Of a stretch of 64,000 nucleotides of DNA, positions 26,580 to 37,979 are shown piece after piece. The position numbers and the translations under genes are program-made. The notes below the pieces were generated by a model. It was not told the origin of the DNA. It worked only from the letters and a program-made list of their open reading frames with translations, and did no database searches. Each line of letters opens with the position of its first letter. The stretch's first letter is position 1. Origin of the DNA: Alistipes sp. (lineage in GTDB: Bacteria; Bacteroidota; Bacteroidia; Bacteroidales; Rikenellaceae); NCBI GenBank assembly GCA_017504485.1, contig JAFVRC010000012.1:1-64000 (forward strand). The letters run 5' to 3'.

Positions 26580-27682
26580 ACCTGTTGAGTCAATTTACGC
26601 ACCAACGATACCTCGGAGAAGAACTCCTTGGCAAAGACACGCAACACCGTATATGACGGTATGGCGACAAACATTCCGACAATACCGCCCACGGAGCCAG
26701 CCATCAAAATCACGATAAAGACTTCGAGCGGATGGGCCGACACGCGCGACGAGTAGAGCGTTGGCTGGATTATAAAGTCGTCGATAGCCTTGACGGTGAG
26801 CAACACGCCCACAATGATTGCCACCGTATGGCCTATCGTATAGCCATCAATCGGGCTGACAATACCGATAAACATCGCCACAAGGCCACCAATAGCGGGG
26901 CCAGCATACGGAATGACGTTCATCGCGCCCATTATTACGCCGATGAAGCAGGCATTCTCGAAGCTCATGCCGAAACAGAGCATAACAATCGAGATGATAG
27001 TCATCAGTATAAGGCTCTCTGTGAGCAGCCCCGTGAAGTAGCGCGAGAGCAGATAGGTAATCTTGTCCATCGAGCGAGTGACGTTCTCCGAAAATCGCTC
27101 CGGAAACACCGAGATGACCATCGAGTAGAAGAGGCCGTCCTCCTTCAGGAAGAAGAAGGTGATGAACGACACCGAGAAGAGCACGATGACAGACGAGAGG
27201 CCGACGTCGATAATCGACGAGAAGGCCGTATTAATCGTATCGTAGTTGAGCACGCGGCGCATCGTCGCAACGATTATATCCGAGAGCGATATCTGCCCCT
27301 GTGGCAGGGCAAACACCGTATGCAGATACTCCTGCATACGCTCGAGCGGCTCCTGCACACCGAGCAACACGGCTCGCAAGTCGAGCGACGAGAGCTCGTA
27401 TATCTTACCGGCCACAAGCGGCACAATCAACGCAAAGAGCGAGGCTACGATGCACCACATAAGCACCAACGTAATGAGCGCAGCAGCCCAACGTGGCAGA
27501 AAGTGGCGTTTTATGTTGACGAGCGAGAGGCGACGAACAAGCGGACGGCCAATGATAGCCAACACTGCCGAGATAAGAATATAGACCACCACCGAGCGGA
27601 AGAACCACATAGCGGCGCACACCACGGCAGCAATGAGCACTCCAACGCTCCAACGCATTATCGTCTGTCCTGTAAGATTCAT
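26576..27682 (-). CDS. AI-2E/PerM family membrane protein
   Basis: The protein has 368 residues and about seven to eight membrane helices, starting with a pair at about 12-50. The family-typical region VIPYAGPAIGGLVAMFIGI is followed by YTIGHTVAIIVGVLL, and then PLEVFIVILMAGSVGGIVGM. Members export AI-2 (TqsA) or act as sodium/proton antiporters, so the solute is not predictable. It lies between psd (30-bp gap) and the riboflavin kinase gene (4-bp overlap). Confidence 0.88.
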   Translation of the reverse strand: MNLTGQTIMRWSVGVLIAAVVCAAMWFFRSVVVYILISAVLAIIGRPLVRRLSLVNIKRHFLPRWAAALITLVLMWCIVASLFALIVPLVAGKIYELSSLDLRAVLLGVQEPLERMQEYLHTVFALPQGQISLSDIIVATMRRVLNYDTINTAFSSIIDVGLSSVIVLFSVSFITFFFLKEDGLFYSMVISVFPERFSENVTRSMDKITYLLSRYFTGLLTESLILMTIISIVMLCFGMSFENACFIGVIMGAMNVIPYAGPAIGGLVAMFIGIVSPIDGYTIGHTVAIIVGVLLTVKAIDDFIIQPTLYSSRVSAHPLEVFIVILMAGSVGGIVGMFVAIPSYTVLRVFAKEFFSEVSLVRKLTQQV

Positions 27683-27712
27683 ACCCCTCGAGATACCTGG
27701 TGCAATATTAAA

Positions 27713-28402
27713 CTATTCGTCGCGCGTAGCAAAGTCGCTGATGCGTGCAATAGGCGTTTGCGTGCCCACGACGTGCTCTCCAATCTCCACCAATAATTGT
27801 GCATTTTTAGGCAGCAGAATATCTATTCGTGAACCGAACTTGATAAATCCGCAAGAGCTATTCTGCTCGACCGTCTCGCCGACCTTTATGTACGACACGA
27901 TACGTCGTGCCACGACACCCGCAATCTGGCGGAAGAGCACCTCAACACCCTTCGGTGTCTCGACTACCGTCGTTGTGCGCTCGTTCTCGGTCGAGGACTT
28001 CGGATGCCACGCAACGAGGAAACGGCCTGGATGATACTTGAAGTACTTGACAAAGCCTCCTACCGGAAACCAATTTATATGCACATTGGTAACCGACATA
28101 AAGATAGATATTTGCAGACGCTCCTCGCCATCGAAGTACTCGTCGTCACGCACCACCTCTGTCACAACCACGCGGCCATCGCACGGCGAGAATACCAGGT
28201 CGTTGTCGTGAATACGCACGCGGCGCGGCTCGCGGAAGAACGACACTATCAGGAACCAGAATACGAGCAGCAACACCGACAGCAACACGATAAGCCAATT
28301 ATTCTCGTGCACCTCAAGCATATAGTATATAAGTGCCCATATCGCAGCGCAACATACGCCCGACACGGCGATAATCTTATAACCCTCCTTATTGATTTTC
28401 AT
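27713..28402 (-). CDS. psd: phosphatidylserine decarboxylase proenzyme
   Basis: Psd forms phosphatidylethanolamine from phosphatidylserine at the inner membrane. The protein has 229 residues, the short form. Membrane helices lie at about 10-28 and 35-55, followed by FFREPRR and SPCDGRVVV. The self-cleavage site is F-G-S at 189-191 (GFIKFGSRID), where S191 becomes the pyruvoyl group. It follows cdsA by 21 bp, so two steps of phospholipid synthesis are adjacent. pssA is not in the window. Confidence 0.94.
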   Translation of the reverse strand: MKINKEGYKIIAVSGVCCAAIWALIYYMLEVHENNWLIVLLSVLLLVFWFLIVSFFREPRRVRIHDNDLVFSPCDGRVVVTEVVRDDEYFDGEERLQISIFMSVTNVHINWFPVGGFVKYFKYHPGRFLVAWHPKSSTENERTTTVVETPKGVEVLFRQIAGVVARRIVSYIKVGETVEQNSSCGFIKFGSRIDILLPKNAQLLVEIGEHVVGTQTPIARISDFATRDE

Positions 28403-28423
28403 AGTCGTTGATTTGGTTTAGAG

Positions 28424-29281
28424 TTAGCAATTTCCAATAATAAGCAGATAGACAAAGGCATAGGGCACCGAGATAAAGAGCGCATCGAAACGATCGAGCA
28501 CCCCTCCGTGGCCCGGCATTATCGAACCCGAATCCTTGACACCCACCGAGCGTTTGAAGAGCGACTCCACAAAATCACCGGCCACGCCCGTCAGCGCAAC
28601 AACAAGAGCAAGGCCACCCCACACATAGAGGTTTCCGCCCAAGCCATAGCCGGCCGCAACGCCCACAGCCACAGCGCCTATAAGACCGCCCACGAAACCC
28701 TCCCACGACTTCTTCGGCGAGATACGCTCGGCCATGCGATGGCGACCGAAGGCGATACCCGTCAGATAGGCGAACACATCGTTTGCCCATATTATCGCAA
28801 TGTAGGCCAACATTGCCCACGGCGACCACGCACCCACCAGCAACTGCGGAATGAAGAGCAACATCGACATAGGTAGCGCCACATAGATAATGCCCGCGAA
28901 TGTCACCGCTATATTCTGTATCGGAGTGTCGTGCTTGTGCCACAACTCACAAACGAAGATTGTAGGCACGACGAGCAGCGTATAGAGCAGCAGCCCCGTA
29001 ACCATACGCCCTGCGGCATCACCCACCGCTGCGCCATAGCGTTCAAAGACCACAAAGGCGATAGCAAAGAGCACCAAAGCCGACGTGAGACCGAGGCTAA
29101 CAAGAGGAGCCGAACCTCCGACACGGCAGAGGCGATAAAACTCGACAACACCGCCGAGAACAATCAGCGCAAAGAGCGCACCCACGCTCCACTTCGACCA
29201 GAAGAGCGCCCCGACAACAAGTGCCACGAGCACCAGGCCGCTCACGCTGCGTACAACAATATCCGTAAATTTCTTGCCCAT
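28424..29281 (-). CDS. cdsA: phosphatidate cytidylyltransferase CdsA
   Basis: CdsA makes CDP-diacylglycerol from phosphatidic acid and CTP. The protein has 285 residues and about eight membrane helices. The family signature runs through RISPKKSWEGFVGGLIGAVA and ends with KRSVGVKDSGSIMPGHGGVLDRFDALF, written here in two parts of one motif: KRSVGVKDSGSIMPGHGG and then LDRFDALF. I chose the ATG at 29281 (MGKKFTDIVVR); an upstream in-frame start adds 16 residues from the ftsH gap. The operon order rsfS-ftsH-cdsA-psd joins membrane quality control and lipid synthesis. Confidence 0.95.
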   Translation of the reverse strand: MGKKFTDIVVRSVSGLVLVALVVGALFWSKWSVGALFALIVLGGVVEFYRLCRVGGSAPLVSLGLTSALVLFAIAFVVFERYGAAVGDAAGRMVTGLLLYTLLVVPTIFVCELWHKHDTPIQNIAVTFAGIIYVALPMSMLLFIPQLLVGAWSPWAMLAYIAIIWANDVFAYLTGIAFGRHRMAERISPKKSWEGFVGGLIGAVAVGVAAGYGLGGNLYVWGGLALVVALTGVAGDFVESLFKRSVGVKDSGSIMPGHGGVLDRFDALFISVPYAFVYLLIIGNC

Positions 29282-29307
29282 TTGGTTTGAGTAGTTTAGT
29301 CTTTTAA

Positions 29308-31272
29308 TTATTCCTCCTGCGCCTCGCACGTCACCTCTGCGGTCTGCTTCTCGGCCTCGGCACGCTCGCGCTCAATATCCTTCTTGCGCTTGCCGAAGAT
29401 GCGCTCCACATCCTCGGTGAAGACCACCTCGCGTTCCAAGAGCAACTCGGCCAACTGCACAAGCCCCTCGCGATGGCTGTGTATAACCTCCTCGGCCATA
29501 GCGTAGGCCTTATCGATAAGCTCCTTGACGGCATTGTCTATGCCCTGTGCCGTGAGTTCCGAATATGGCTTAGTGAAGGCCATATCACTCTGGCCCGTAG
29601 AGTCGTAGTAGCTCAACGTACCCACCGCATCGCTCATGCCGTAGTAGGCGACCATAGCGTAAGCCTGCTTGGTGACGCGCTCCAAGTCGTTGAGCGCACC
29701 CGTCGAGAGGTGGTCGAAGAATATCTGCTCCGACACACGGCCGGCCAACATTGCGGCAAGCTCGTCCATCATCTGTTCGCCCGTAGTTATCTGTCGCTCC
29801 TCAGGCAGGTACCACGCCGCGCCGAGGGCCTTGCCTCGCGGAATGATGGTCACCTTGACCAGCGGATTTGCATTTTCGAGAATCCAGCTGACAGTCGCAT
29901 GGCCCGCCTCATGGTAGGCTATCGTGCGGCGCTCAGCAGGCGTTATGACCTTATTCTTGCGCTCCAAGCCTCCGATAATACGATCCACAGCCGCGAGAAA
30001 GTCCTCCTTCGACACCATACTCTTGTTGTGGCGAGCCGCAATAAGTGCCGCCTCGTTGCAGACATTAGCAATATCCGCACCCGAGAAACCCGGGGTCTGC
30101 TTGGCGAGGAAGTCGCGGTCGAGCTGCGGGTCGAGCTTCAAGCGGCGCAGATGCACATCGAAAATCTCACGACGCTCGTGCAGTTCCGGCAGGCCCACCT
30201 CTATCTGGCGGTCGAAACGACCGGCACGCATCAGCGCCTTGTCGAGTATATCTGCGCGGTTTGTCGCAGCAAGCACGATAACGCCGGCATTAGTCTGAAA
30301 ACCATCCATTTCGGTAAGCAGCTGATTAAGCGTATTTTCGCGCTCATCATTGCCCGAGAAGCCGGAGTTGCGGCCACGCGCACGACCGATAGCATCAATC
30401 TCGTCGATAAAGACGATACACGGAGCCTTCTTCTTGGCCTGGTCGAAGAGATCACGCACACGCGAAGCACCAACACCCACGAACATCTCCACGAAGTCCG
30501 AGCCCGAGATCGAAAGGAACGGCACATTTGCCTCGCCGGCCACAGCCTTGGCCAAGAGCGTTTTTCCCGTTCCCGGAGGGCCTACGAGAAGTGCTCCCTT
30601 CGGAATCTTGGCACCCAGCTCGCGGTATTTATCCGCACGGCGCAGGAAATCGACAATCTCCATAATCTCGACCTTCGCCTCCTCCAGGCCGGCCACATCC
30701 TTGAATGTCACCTTACGCTCGGGGTCCTCCTGATCGAACTCATGCGCGCGCGCCTTGCCGACATTCATAATACCGCCACCGGCACCGCCACCACGCGACA
30801 TATTGCGCATGATGAGAAGCCACACGCCGATCATTATCACCCACGGCAGCCACATCATCAACGAATCAACCCACTGTCGCTCGTTCTTGAACTTGAAGAC
30901 CACCTCGTTGCCCGACTCGCGGCACACTGCATCGAGATCGGAGCGGAACGAGTCCACCGAGCCTATGTTGAAATAGAGCTGATAGTCCGAGCCGGGCAGG
31001 CGCTCAAAACGCTTATCCTGCTCGCGGTACTTGGCTATCTGCTCGGTTTTGATAAAGACACGCGCCACATCCTTGTTAATCACCTCGATACGGTCCACAT
31101 CGCCCGCCGCGACCATCTGCTCGATAGTCGCCCAATCCGCCTCAACAGGGGCTGTACGATCGCGGTCGAAGAGCGAATAACCGATGATGACAATGGTAAT
31201 TGCGGCCCAAAACCATGTGATCGACGGGCGCATAAATCCCACTCCTTTGTTTCTATTCTCTTTATTTGCCAT
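29308..31272 (-). CDS. ftsH: ATP-dependent zinc metalloprotease FtsH
   Basis: FtsH is a membrane-anchored AAA+ protease that degrades unfolded and regulatory membrane proteins. The protein has 654 residues. Membrane helices lie at about 17-36 and 135-155 around a periplasmic domain. AAA motifs are [13 protein letters not shown] and [11 protein letters not shown], plus the SRH segment [15 protein letters not shown]. The zinc site is HEAGH with a downstream Asp. The C-terminal tail is charged. It follows rsfS by 73 bp. Confidence 0.97.
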   Translation of the reverse strand: MANKENRNKGVGFMRPSITWFWAAITIVIIGYSLFDRDRTAPVEADWATIEQMVAAGDVDRIEVINKDVARVFIKTEQIAKYREQDKRFERLPGSDYQLYFNIGSVDSFRSDLDAVCRESGNEVVFKFKNERQWVDSLMMWLPWVIMIGVWLLIMRNMSRGGGAGGGIMNVGKARAHEFDQEDPERKVTFKDVAGLEEAKVEIMEIVDFLRRADKYRELGAKIPKGALLVGPPGTGKTLLAKAVAGEANVPFLSISGSDFVEMFVGVGASRVRDLFDQAKKKAPCIVFIDEIDAIGRARGRNSGFSGNDERENTLNQLLTEMDGFQTNAGVIVLAATNRADILDKALMRAGRFDRQIEVGLPELHERREIFDVHLRRLKLDPQLDRDFLAKQTPGFSGADIANVCNEAALIAARHNKSMVSKEDFLAAVDRIIGGLERKNKVITPAERRTIAYHEAGHATVSWILENANPLVKVTIIPRGKALGAAWYLPEERQITTGEQMMDELAAMLAGRVSEQIFFDHLSTGALNDLERVTKQAYAMVAYYGMSDAVGTLSYYDSTGQSDMAFTKPYSELTAQGIDNAVKELIDKAYAMAEEVIHSHREGLVQLAELLLEREVVFTEDVERIFGKRKKDIERERAEAEKQTAEVTCEAQEE

Positions 31273-31345
31273 AAAACATCAATTTACACCCCGATATAAC
31301 GCCTTTTTGCACGAAAAAGTATGCGCCGTATCGATAAAAATGAGG

Positions 31346-31696
31346 TTACTCCTCACTCTCGTATCGCACCATCGGTGCATCGGCCCACAACTCCTCGAGG
31401 CGGTAGTAGTCGCGCAACTCGCTCTGGAAGACGTGCACCACAACATCTATATAATCGAGCGCAACCCAGAGGCCCGTCTGCTTACCCTCGACGCGCCACG
31501 GATTCTCGTGCAGCGCCTCGAAGACCTTCTCCTCGATGCCGTCGGCGATAGCGGCCACCTGCGCCGTGGAGTCAGCATTGCAGACTACAAAGTGCGAACA
31601 TATCGCACCATCAAACCCCTCGAGGTTCAACGATACAATATTCTTACCCTTTTTATCTTGAATTGCACCAACGATGGTTTCAATAAGTTTTTCCAT
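31346..31696 (-). CDS. rsfS: ribosomal silencing factor RsfS
   Basis: RsfS binds ribosomal protein uL14 and blocks subunit joining in slow growth. The protein has 116 residues. The core KGKNIVSLNLEGFDGAICSH is followed by FVVCNADSTAQVAAIAD, then PWRVEGKQTGLWVALDYIDV and VHVFQSELRDYYRLEELWAD, the full Iojap/RsfS pattern. I chose the ATG at 31696. An in-frame upstream start would place 31 residues across the promoter. It is the first gene of a six-gene operon. Confidence 0.95.
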   Translation of the reverse strand: MEKLIETIVGAIQDKKGKNIVSLNLEGFDGAICSHFVVCNADSTAQVAAIADGIEEKVFEALHENPWRVEGKQTGLWVALDYIDVVVHVFQSELRDYYRLEELWADAPMVRYESEE

Positions 31697-31726
31697 AATT
31701 ATCTCTCTTTGCGTGAATATTTCTTG

Positions 31727-31757
31727 CGAATATACGATTTTTTTGCGACACTGCAAA
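31727..31757 (-). promoter_or_regulatory. promoter of the rsfS-ftsH-cdsA-psd operon
   Basis: On the minus strand, TTTG (31754-31757), a 19-bp spacer and TATATTCG (31727-31734) resemble the Bacteroidota consensus with one mismatch in the -7 box. The rsfS ATG is about 30 bp downstream. Confidence 0.55.
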
Positions 31758-31795
31758 ACTCTCTGCCCATAAAAAACGGATAGCTCCACGGATGC

Positions 31796-32686
31796 TTACC
31801 GCGCGACACACTCCAAGATGGTGGTTTTCAGCGCATCGACAAGCGAGCGTTTGACATAAGTTCTGCGAATAGCCAGCGATATTTTACGCGACGAGGCACC
31901 CTTGAAGAGCATCTTCACCTGGCTGCGCCGCGCCTCGGGCACATACTCGACAGCCATCTGCGGAATGATGGTCATCGAGGTCGTGCAATCGACTATGCGC
32001 ATCAGTGTATCTATCGAGCCCGACTCAAAATTGTAGTGCATAGGCATTCGGCTGCGGGCCTGACAAAGCTCGAGAACCTGATCACGCATGCAGTGCCCCT
32101 CCGAGAGGAGTATCAACTCGCGCATATCTATATCCTCCATACGGATATTAGCCTTATTGTGGAGCGGCGAGAGTGGCGACACATAGGCATAGAAGCGATC
32201 GTCGAAGAGGTCGTACTCCGTAATCGTGTCGCCACAGGTACCTCCCGCAACAATGGCGACATCCACCTTGTCGTGATTCAAGGCCTCGATGATATGCTCA
32301 GTCTTCATCTCGCGCACCTCCAACTCGACCTTCGGATAGCTCTTCACGAACTTCGGAATGAACTTATGCAGCAGATATGGGGCAATTGTCGGGATTACAC
32401 CGAGACGCAGTCGCCCCGACATCTCTCCTTTGAGCTGCTGCACCACCTCCTTCACGGAGTTATACTCTTTGAGAGCCTCACGCACCTGCACGAGCACAGC
32501 CTCGCCCGCCTCGGTCGGTATAACGGGCTTCTTCGAGCGATCGAGCAGCACTACACCAAGTTCCTCCTCCAATGCCTTAATCTGCATACTCAGTGACGGT
32601 TGCGTCACAAAACAGTGCTCGGCGGCAATCGAGAAACTGCCGAAATTGGCAACCGCCAAGAGATACTCCAACTGAATAATTGTCAT
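31796..32686 (-). CDS. oxyR: LysR-type peroxide sensor OxyR
   Basis: The protein has 296 residues. The N-terminal winged helix-turn-helix is at about 1-60 (FGSFSIAAEHCFVTQPSLSM). The regulatory domain holds the redox pair C199 and C208 in GHCMRDQVLELC, matching the two redox cysteines of E. coli OxyR in spacing and context. T100 in the PTIAPYLL region matches the peroxide-binding loop. It should activate antioxidant genes on disulfide formation. It diverges from the histidine phosphatase gene, and each has its own promoter. No catalase or peroxidase gene is adjacent. Confidence 0.93.
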   Translation of the reverse strand: MTIIQLEYLLAVANFGSFSIAAEHCFVTQPSLSMQIKALEEELGVVLLDRSKKPVIPTEAGEAVLVQVREALKEYNSVKEVVQQLKGEMSGRLRLGVIPTIAPYLLHKFIPKFVKSYPKVELEVREMKTEHIIEALNHDKVDVAIVAGGTCGDTITEYDLFDDRFYAYVSPLSPLHNKANIRMEDIDMRELILLSEGHCMRDQVLELCQARSRMPMHYNFESGSIDTLMRIVDCTTSMTIIPQMAVEYVPEARRSQVKMLFKGASSRKISLAIRRTYVKRSLVDALKTTILECVAR

Positions 32687-32709
32687 ACGATTTCATTTAT
32701 TGCACTTTG

Positions 32710-32741
32710 CAAATGTATAAAAATAATTTATATCACACAAA
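32710..32741 (-). promoter_or_regulatory. oxyR promoter
   Basis: On the minus strand, TTTG (32738-32741), a 20-bp spacer and TACATTTG (32710-32717) form a full Bacteroidota promoter. The ATG is 24 bp after the -7 box. Self-regulation by OxyR is possible but no operator was identified. Confidence 0.7.
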
Positions 32742-32794
32742 AAAACCACTATTTTTTTTTACATCTTACACCGAAAGCTTTACACCACTTTTTC

Positions 32795-32825
32795 TTGCGA
32801 ATACGAAAATTAGTTTATACCTTTG
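32795..32825 (+). promoter_or_regulatory. promoter of the histidine phosphatase gene
   Basis: TTG (32795-32797), a 20-bp spacer and TACCTTTG (32818-32825) lie 60 bp before the chosen ATG. Confidence 0.6.
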
Positions 32826-32885
32826 TCTTGCCGAGCGTTGAGCCGTGCCGCAAGGCTGTTTATCAGATACGGAAAAATCTATTGT

Positions 32886-34184
32886 ATGAAACTGTTTCTA
32901 ACCCTTATCGCCACAATCTCGACCATCTGGTCGGTCGGCGCACAGAGCATCCGCGAGCAAATTGCGGCAAACCCTAACCTCGCAGGAGGCATCTACACCG
33001 CATATATGGTCACCGAGCAGAAGGCCGTTGCCGCACCTCGCGGCTACAAACCTTTCTACATCTCGCACTATGGCCGTCACGGCTCGCGCTACCAGACCGC
33101 GCAGGAGAAGTACGACCTGCCGGCCACGATGTTGGAGCAGGCCCACAAGGATGGTAAGCTCACCGAGCGAGGTGTGGAGTTGATGCGCCGTGTGCGTATC
33201 ATCGCCGACGATGCCTATATGCGTGCCGGCGACCTCTCGCAGCGAGGTGAACGCGAGCACAAAGGCATTGCCGAGCGAATGGCAACGCTCTATGCAGAGG
33301 TATTTTCGGGCCGCAACGGCAACCATATTACCTGCTTCTCGTCACCCTCCGTACGATGCGTTATCAGCATGAATGCCTTCACCGAGCGACTCAAAGAGAT
33401 ACACCCAAAACTCGAACTTACACGCCACGCCAGCCAGCACGATATTCACATCACACGGCCCGAGAAGAATATGGATATCTTCTACAAAAAGGCTCGTCAA
33501 ATGGCCAAAGACTACCAACAGCAACACACCGAGGACAGAGCCTTCATCGACCGCCTCTTCAACGACTACGACTACGCTGCACAGCTTATCCGCAAGGCCT
33601 ACAACAGCTCTGATACCCACCTCTTTATAGGCAACATGCACGACTTGGCGATGATTGTTCAAAACTTCGACAACCTGCCCGAGTTGCACGAATTTTTCAC
33701 CGAAGAGGAGCGATATCGAATGTGGCACCTCTTCAACATCCGCCGCTACCTGACCTACGGTCCTTCGGCCGACTTTGGCGACATCCGCAATCAGGACGGT
33801 AAGTTGCTGCTGCGCGACATTATCGAGCGTGCCGATGCAGTTATCGAGGGTAAGGCAACCGGCGAAGTGGCAACACTGCGCTTCGGCCACGACTCGGCCA
33901 TCATTCCGCTGCTCGCCATAATGCACGCCGAGGGTTGCGACGGGCGGCTCGCCTTTGCCGACATCGAGCGACTGCCGGAGGTGTGGTGCGACAGCCGCAT
34001 AACCTCTATGTCCGTGAACGTGCAGTTCATCTTCTACCGCAACAAGAAGGGCGACGTATTAGTGCGTATGTTGCACAGCGAGCGCGATATACGCATTCCG
34101 GTCGAGAGCGACTTCTACCCATTCTACAAGTGGGAGGATTTCCGCAGCTACTGCCTCGCGCAGTGCCGCCCCGAGGCACGATAG
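32886..34184 (+). CDS. secreted histidine-type phosphatase (phytase-like)
   Basis: The protein has 432 residues with a signal peptide (cleavage near VGAQS, about residue 19). The catalytic motif YGRHGSRYQ contains R64, H65 and R68. The proton-donor site is FGHDSAI (H335-D336), the HD type rather than the HAE type of MINPP. Branch 2 histidine phosphatases of this kind remove phosphate from phytate or sugar phosphates in the periplasm; the true substrate is unknown. I chose the ATG at 32886, which begins the signal peptide. It is a single-gene unit with its own promoter and terminator. Confidence 0.87.
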   Translation: MKLFLTLIATISTIWSVGAQSIREQIAANPNLAGGIYTAYMVTEQKAVAAPRGYKPFYISHYGRHGSRYQTAQEKYDLPATMLEQAHKDGKLTERGVELMRRVRIIADDAYMRAGDLSQRGEREHKGIAERMATLYAEVFSGRNGNHITCFSSPSVRCVISMNAFTERLKEIHPKLELTRHASQHDIHITRPEKNMDIFYKKARQMAKDYQQQHTEDRAFIDRLFNDYDYAAQLIRKAYNSSDTHLFIGNMHDLAMIVQNFDNLPELHEFFTEEERYRMWHLFNIRRYLTYGPSADFGDIRNQDGKLLLRDIIERADAVIEGKATGEVATLRFGHDSAIIPLLAIMHAEGCDGRLAFADIERLPEVWCDSRITSMSVNVQFIFYRNKKGDVLVRMLHSERDIRIPVESDFYPFYKWEDFRSYCLAQCRPEAR

Positions 34185-34201
34185 CCATGACCGCCATATA
34201 G

Positions 34202-35470
<1,269 letters not shown>

Positions 35471-35494
35471 GAGTTCGTATTTTCAGCGAAAGAG

Positions 35495-37300
35495 ATGATT
35501 GAACAGTCGAACTACATCAGTGCCGTATGGCGCGAGAAGATATACCGCAAATTCCTGCGCATCACGCAGCGGTTCAGCGAGCGGCAGATGCTCGCCATAC
35601 TGGCCATACTCGTAGGTGCGGCATCGGGCCTCGGCACATATCTCTTCGAACTTATGCTGCACGCCATCAAGAGCTGCCTGGTCAATTGGTTCGATGTCGA
35701 TACCTACCATTTCCTCTACTTCATCTATCCGGCGATAGGTATCGTACTGGCGACACTCTTCGTCAAGTACATCGTTAAGGATAACATCTCGGAGGGTGTA
35801 ACACGCGTGCTGTACGCCATGTCGCGGCGCGGCTCGCGCATCGCGGGCCACAACTGCTGGACCTCGATTGTCGGCGGTGCTACGACCATCGGCTTCGGAG
35901 GCTCGGTGGGCCCCGAGGCCCCTATCGTGCTGACAGGAGCGGCCCTAGGCTCGAACATCGGCAAACTCGCACGCCTCAACTACAAGAACATTACGCTGAT
36001 GCTCTGCTGCGGCGCAGGTGCTGCCGTGGCGGCCATCTTCAAGGCGCCGATTACGGGTGTGGTCTTTGTGCTGGAGATACTTATGCTCGACATCACGATG
36101 ACCTCTATCATCCCGTTGCTCATATCCTCGGTAACGGCCACAACGCTCGCACTCGTTCTGCGCGGCTTCGACCCTATTATCGCCGTTACACTCACGGAGA
36201 ACGACGCATTCCGCATCGGTCAGATTCCGCTCTTCATACTTTTGGGCGTGGTCTGCGGACTTATGGCCTACTACTTCACCTCGACAAACTCGGCAGTCGG
36301 CGCACTCTTCAAGCGCATCGACACCACCTACAAGCGATGGATCGTCGGCGGCGTGGTGCTCGGACTGCTGATATTCATCTTCCCGCCACTCTATGGCGAG
36401 GGCTACGAGGCCTTCGTGGCCCTGATGCACGGCCGCACGGATGAGATTTTCGAGTATTCGCTCTTCTACGACTTCAAGGATATTGAGTGGGTGGTGCTGC
36501 TCTATGTCGTTGCCGTAATGTTCTTCAAGGTCATAGCTATGGCTACGACCAACGCTGCAGGTGGCGTAGGTGGTACCTTTGCTCCGTCGCTATTCGTCGG
36601 CGCATTCACGGGTGCGGCAATGGCTCTGCTCTGCAACATCGCTTTCGATTGGGATGTTTCGGTGGCCGCCTTCTCGCTTGTCGGCATGGCGGGCGTGATG
36701 ACGGGCGTGATGAAGGCTCCGCTGACGGCCATCTTCCTTATCGCCGAGCTCTCGAATGGCTATGGTCTCTTCATACCGTTGATGATCACGGCCTGCATAT
36801 CATTTGCCGTCAATTACTACCTCGACCCCGACTCGATATACACCAAGTCGCTGCGTCGTCGTGGCGAGCTGCTCACGCACGACAAGGATCAGTCGGTCTT
36901 TGTATTTCTGCGCCTCGACGAACTTATGGAGAGCGATTTCACAGAGATTCACGACAGTAACACGCTGGGCGATATCGTAAAACTCATTTCGAAGGCTCGC
37001 CGCAACATCTTCCCCGTCGTGGGCGACAATGGGCGACTGCTCGGCATTGTGCAGCTCGACGACCTACGCGAGGATATGTTCAAGAGCGAGAAGTGGGATT
37101 TACCGATTACGACCTATATGATTCAGCCACCCGACCGAATACTCGAGAAGGAGCAGATACAGCAGGTGCTCCTGCGCTTCGAGCAGAACAACACCTGGAT
37201 GCTTCCGGTGGTCGATAAAGAGGGTGCTTACCTGGGATTTATCTCCAAGTCGCGCATACTGAACGCCTACCGTGAGCAGTTGGTCAAGATTTCGCAATAA
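35495..37300 (+). CDS. ClC chloride channel/transporter with CBS domains
   Basis: The protein has 601 residues with about ten or more membrane segments. Selectivity motifs are GGSVGPEAPIV, which includes the gating-type Glu, and GGVGGTFAPSLFVGA. The C-terminal 130 residues contain two CBS-like segments (LDELMESDFTEIHDSNTLGD, then PITTYMIQPPDRI and RFEQNNTWMLPVV), which commonly bind adenine nucleotides. Whether it is a channel or a chloride/proton exchanger cannot be told. It follows trpS by 24 bp. Confidence 0.93.
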   Translation: MIEQSNYISAVWREKIYRKFLRITQRFSERQMLAILAILVGAASGLGTYLFELMLHAIKSCLVNWFDVDTYHFLYFIYPAIGIVLATLFVKYIVKDNISEGVTRVLYAMSRRGSRIAGHNCWTSIVGGATTIGFGGSVGPEAPIVLTGAALGSNIGKLARLNYKNITLMLCCGAGAAVAAIFKAPITGVVFVLEILMLDITMTSIIPLLISSVTATTLALVLRGFDPIIAVTLTENDAFRIGQIPLFILLGVVCGLMAYYFTSTNSAVGALFKRIDTTYKRWIVGGVVLGLLIFIFPPLYGEGYEAFVALMHGRTDEIFEYSLFYDFKDIEWVVLLYVVAVMFFKVIAMATTNAAGGVGGTFAPSLFVGAFTGAAMALLCNIAFDWDVSVAAFSLVGMAGVMTGVMKAPLTAIFLIAELSNGYGLFIPLMITACISFAVNYYLDPDSIYTKSLRRRGELLTHDKDQSVFVFLRLDELMESDFTEIHDSNTLGDIVKLISKARRNIFPVVGDNGRLLGIVQLDDLREDMFKSEKWDLPITTYMIQPPDRILEKEQIQQVLLRFEQNNTWMLPVVDKEGAYLGFISKSRILNAYREQLVKISQ

Positions 37301-37319
37301 CCGAAAACCGTACAATACT

Positions 37320-37976
37320 ATGACACACTATAAAGTCGTGATGCTCGACTTCGACGGCACTACCGCCTGCACCGTACACGCCATATACCACGCAGCAACA
37401 CGAATGCTCAACAGCTATGGCTACGAGGTGGAGAGGGAGGTTGTCTATAAGAATTTCGGCCTTGCGCTACCCTATGCATTCTACAGCTTTGCGGGCGTCG
37501 AGAGTTTCGACGAGGCGACAAGCCGAGCGATGACAGCCGACTACAACCGCATATACCGCGAGGAGGCCGAGCCGCTTATCGAGCTCTTCGATGGCGTTCC
37601 GCAGACACTCGCCGCCATCAAGAGCGCGGGTGTGAAGATAGTCATCGCTTCGAACAACGTACATCCCGTACTCGAGCGTCAGCTCACCAATCTCGGCATA
37701 CGGGAGTATATCGACGATATCGTGGCCGTGGAGGATGTCGAGAATGTCAAGCCTGCGCCCGACATTGCACTCGAAGTGTTGCGCCGCACGGGTGTAGCAC
37801 CCTCGGAGGCGTTGGTGGTCGGCGACTCGACCTACGATATGGATATGGGACGCGAGGCGGGTTGCGACCTCTGTGGCGTAAGCTATGGCGGTCATACGCC
37901 CGATATACTGTGCGAGAAGGGTGCGCAATACATTATCGACAACTTCTCGGATCTTCTAAAAATCGTACTCGGATAG
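37320..37976 (+). CDS. HAD-superfamily phosphatase, phosphoglycolate phosphatase-like
   Basis: The protein has 218 residues. HAD motif I is MLDFDGTTACTVHA, with an alpha-helical cap at about 18-85. Motif II is VIASNN, motif III is the Lys in NVKPAPD, and motif IV is VVGDSTYDMDMG. The family removes phosphate from small metabolites (phosphoglycolate, pyrophosphate or nucleotides). I chose the ATG at 37320, 19 bp after the ClC gene. It precedes rnhA by 3 bp. Confidence 0.88.
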   Translation: MTHYKVVMLDFDGTTACTVHAIYHAATRMLNSYGYEVEREVVYKNFGLALPYAFYSFAGVESFDEATSRAMTADYNRIYREEAEPLIELFDGVPQTLAAIKSAGVKIVIASNNVHPVLERQLTNLGIREYIDDIVAVEDVENVKPAPDIALEVLRRTGVAPSEALVVGDSTYDMDMGREAGCDLCGVSYGGHTPDILCEKGAQYIIDNFSDLLKIVLG

Positions 37977-37979
37977 GCT

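Noticed and set aside
29473..31299. 608-codon plus-strand frame
   Set aside because: It is antisense to ftsH, with no recognisable motif.
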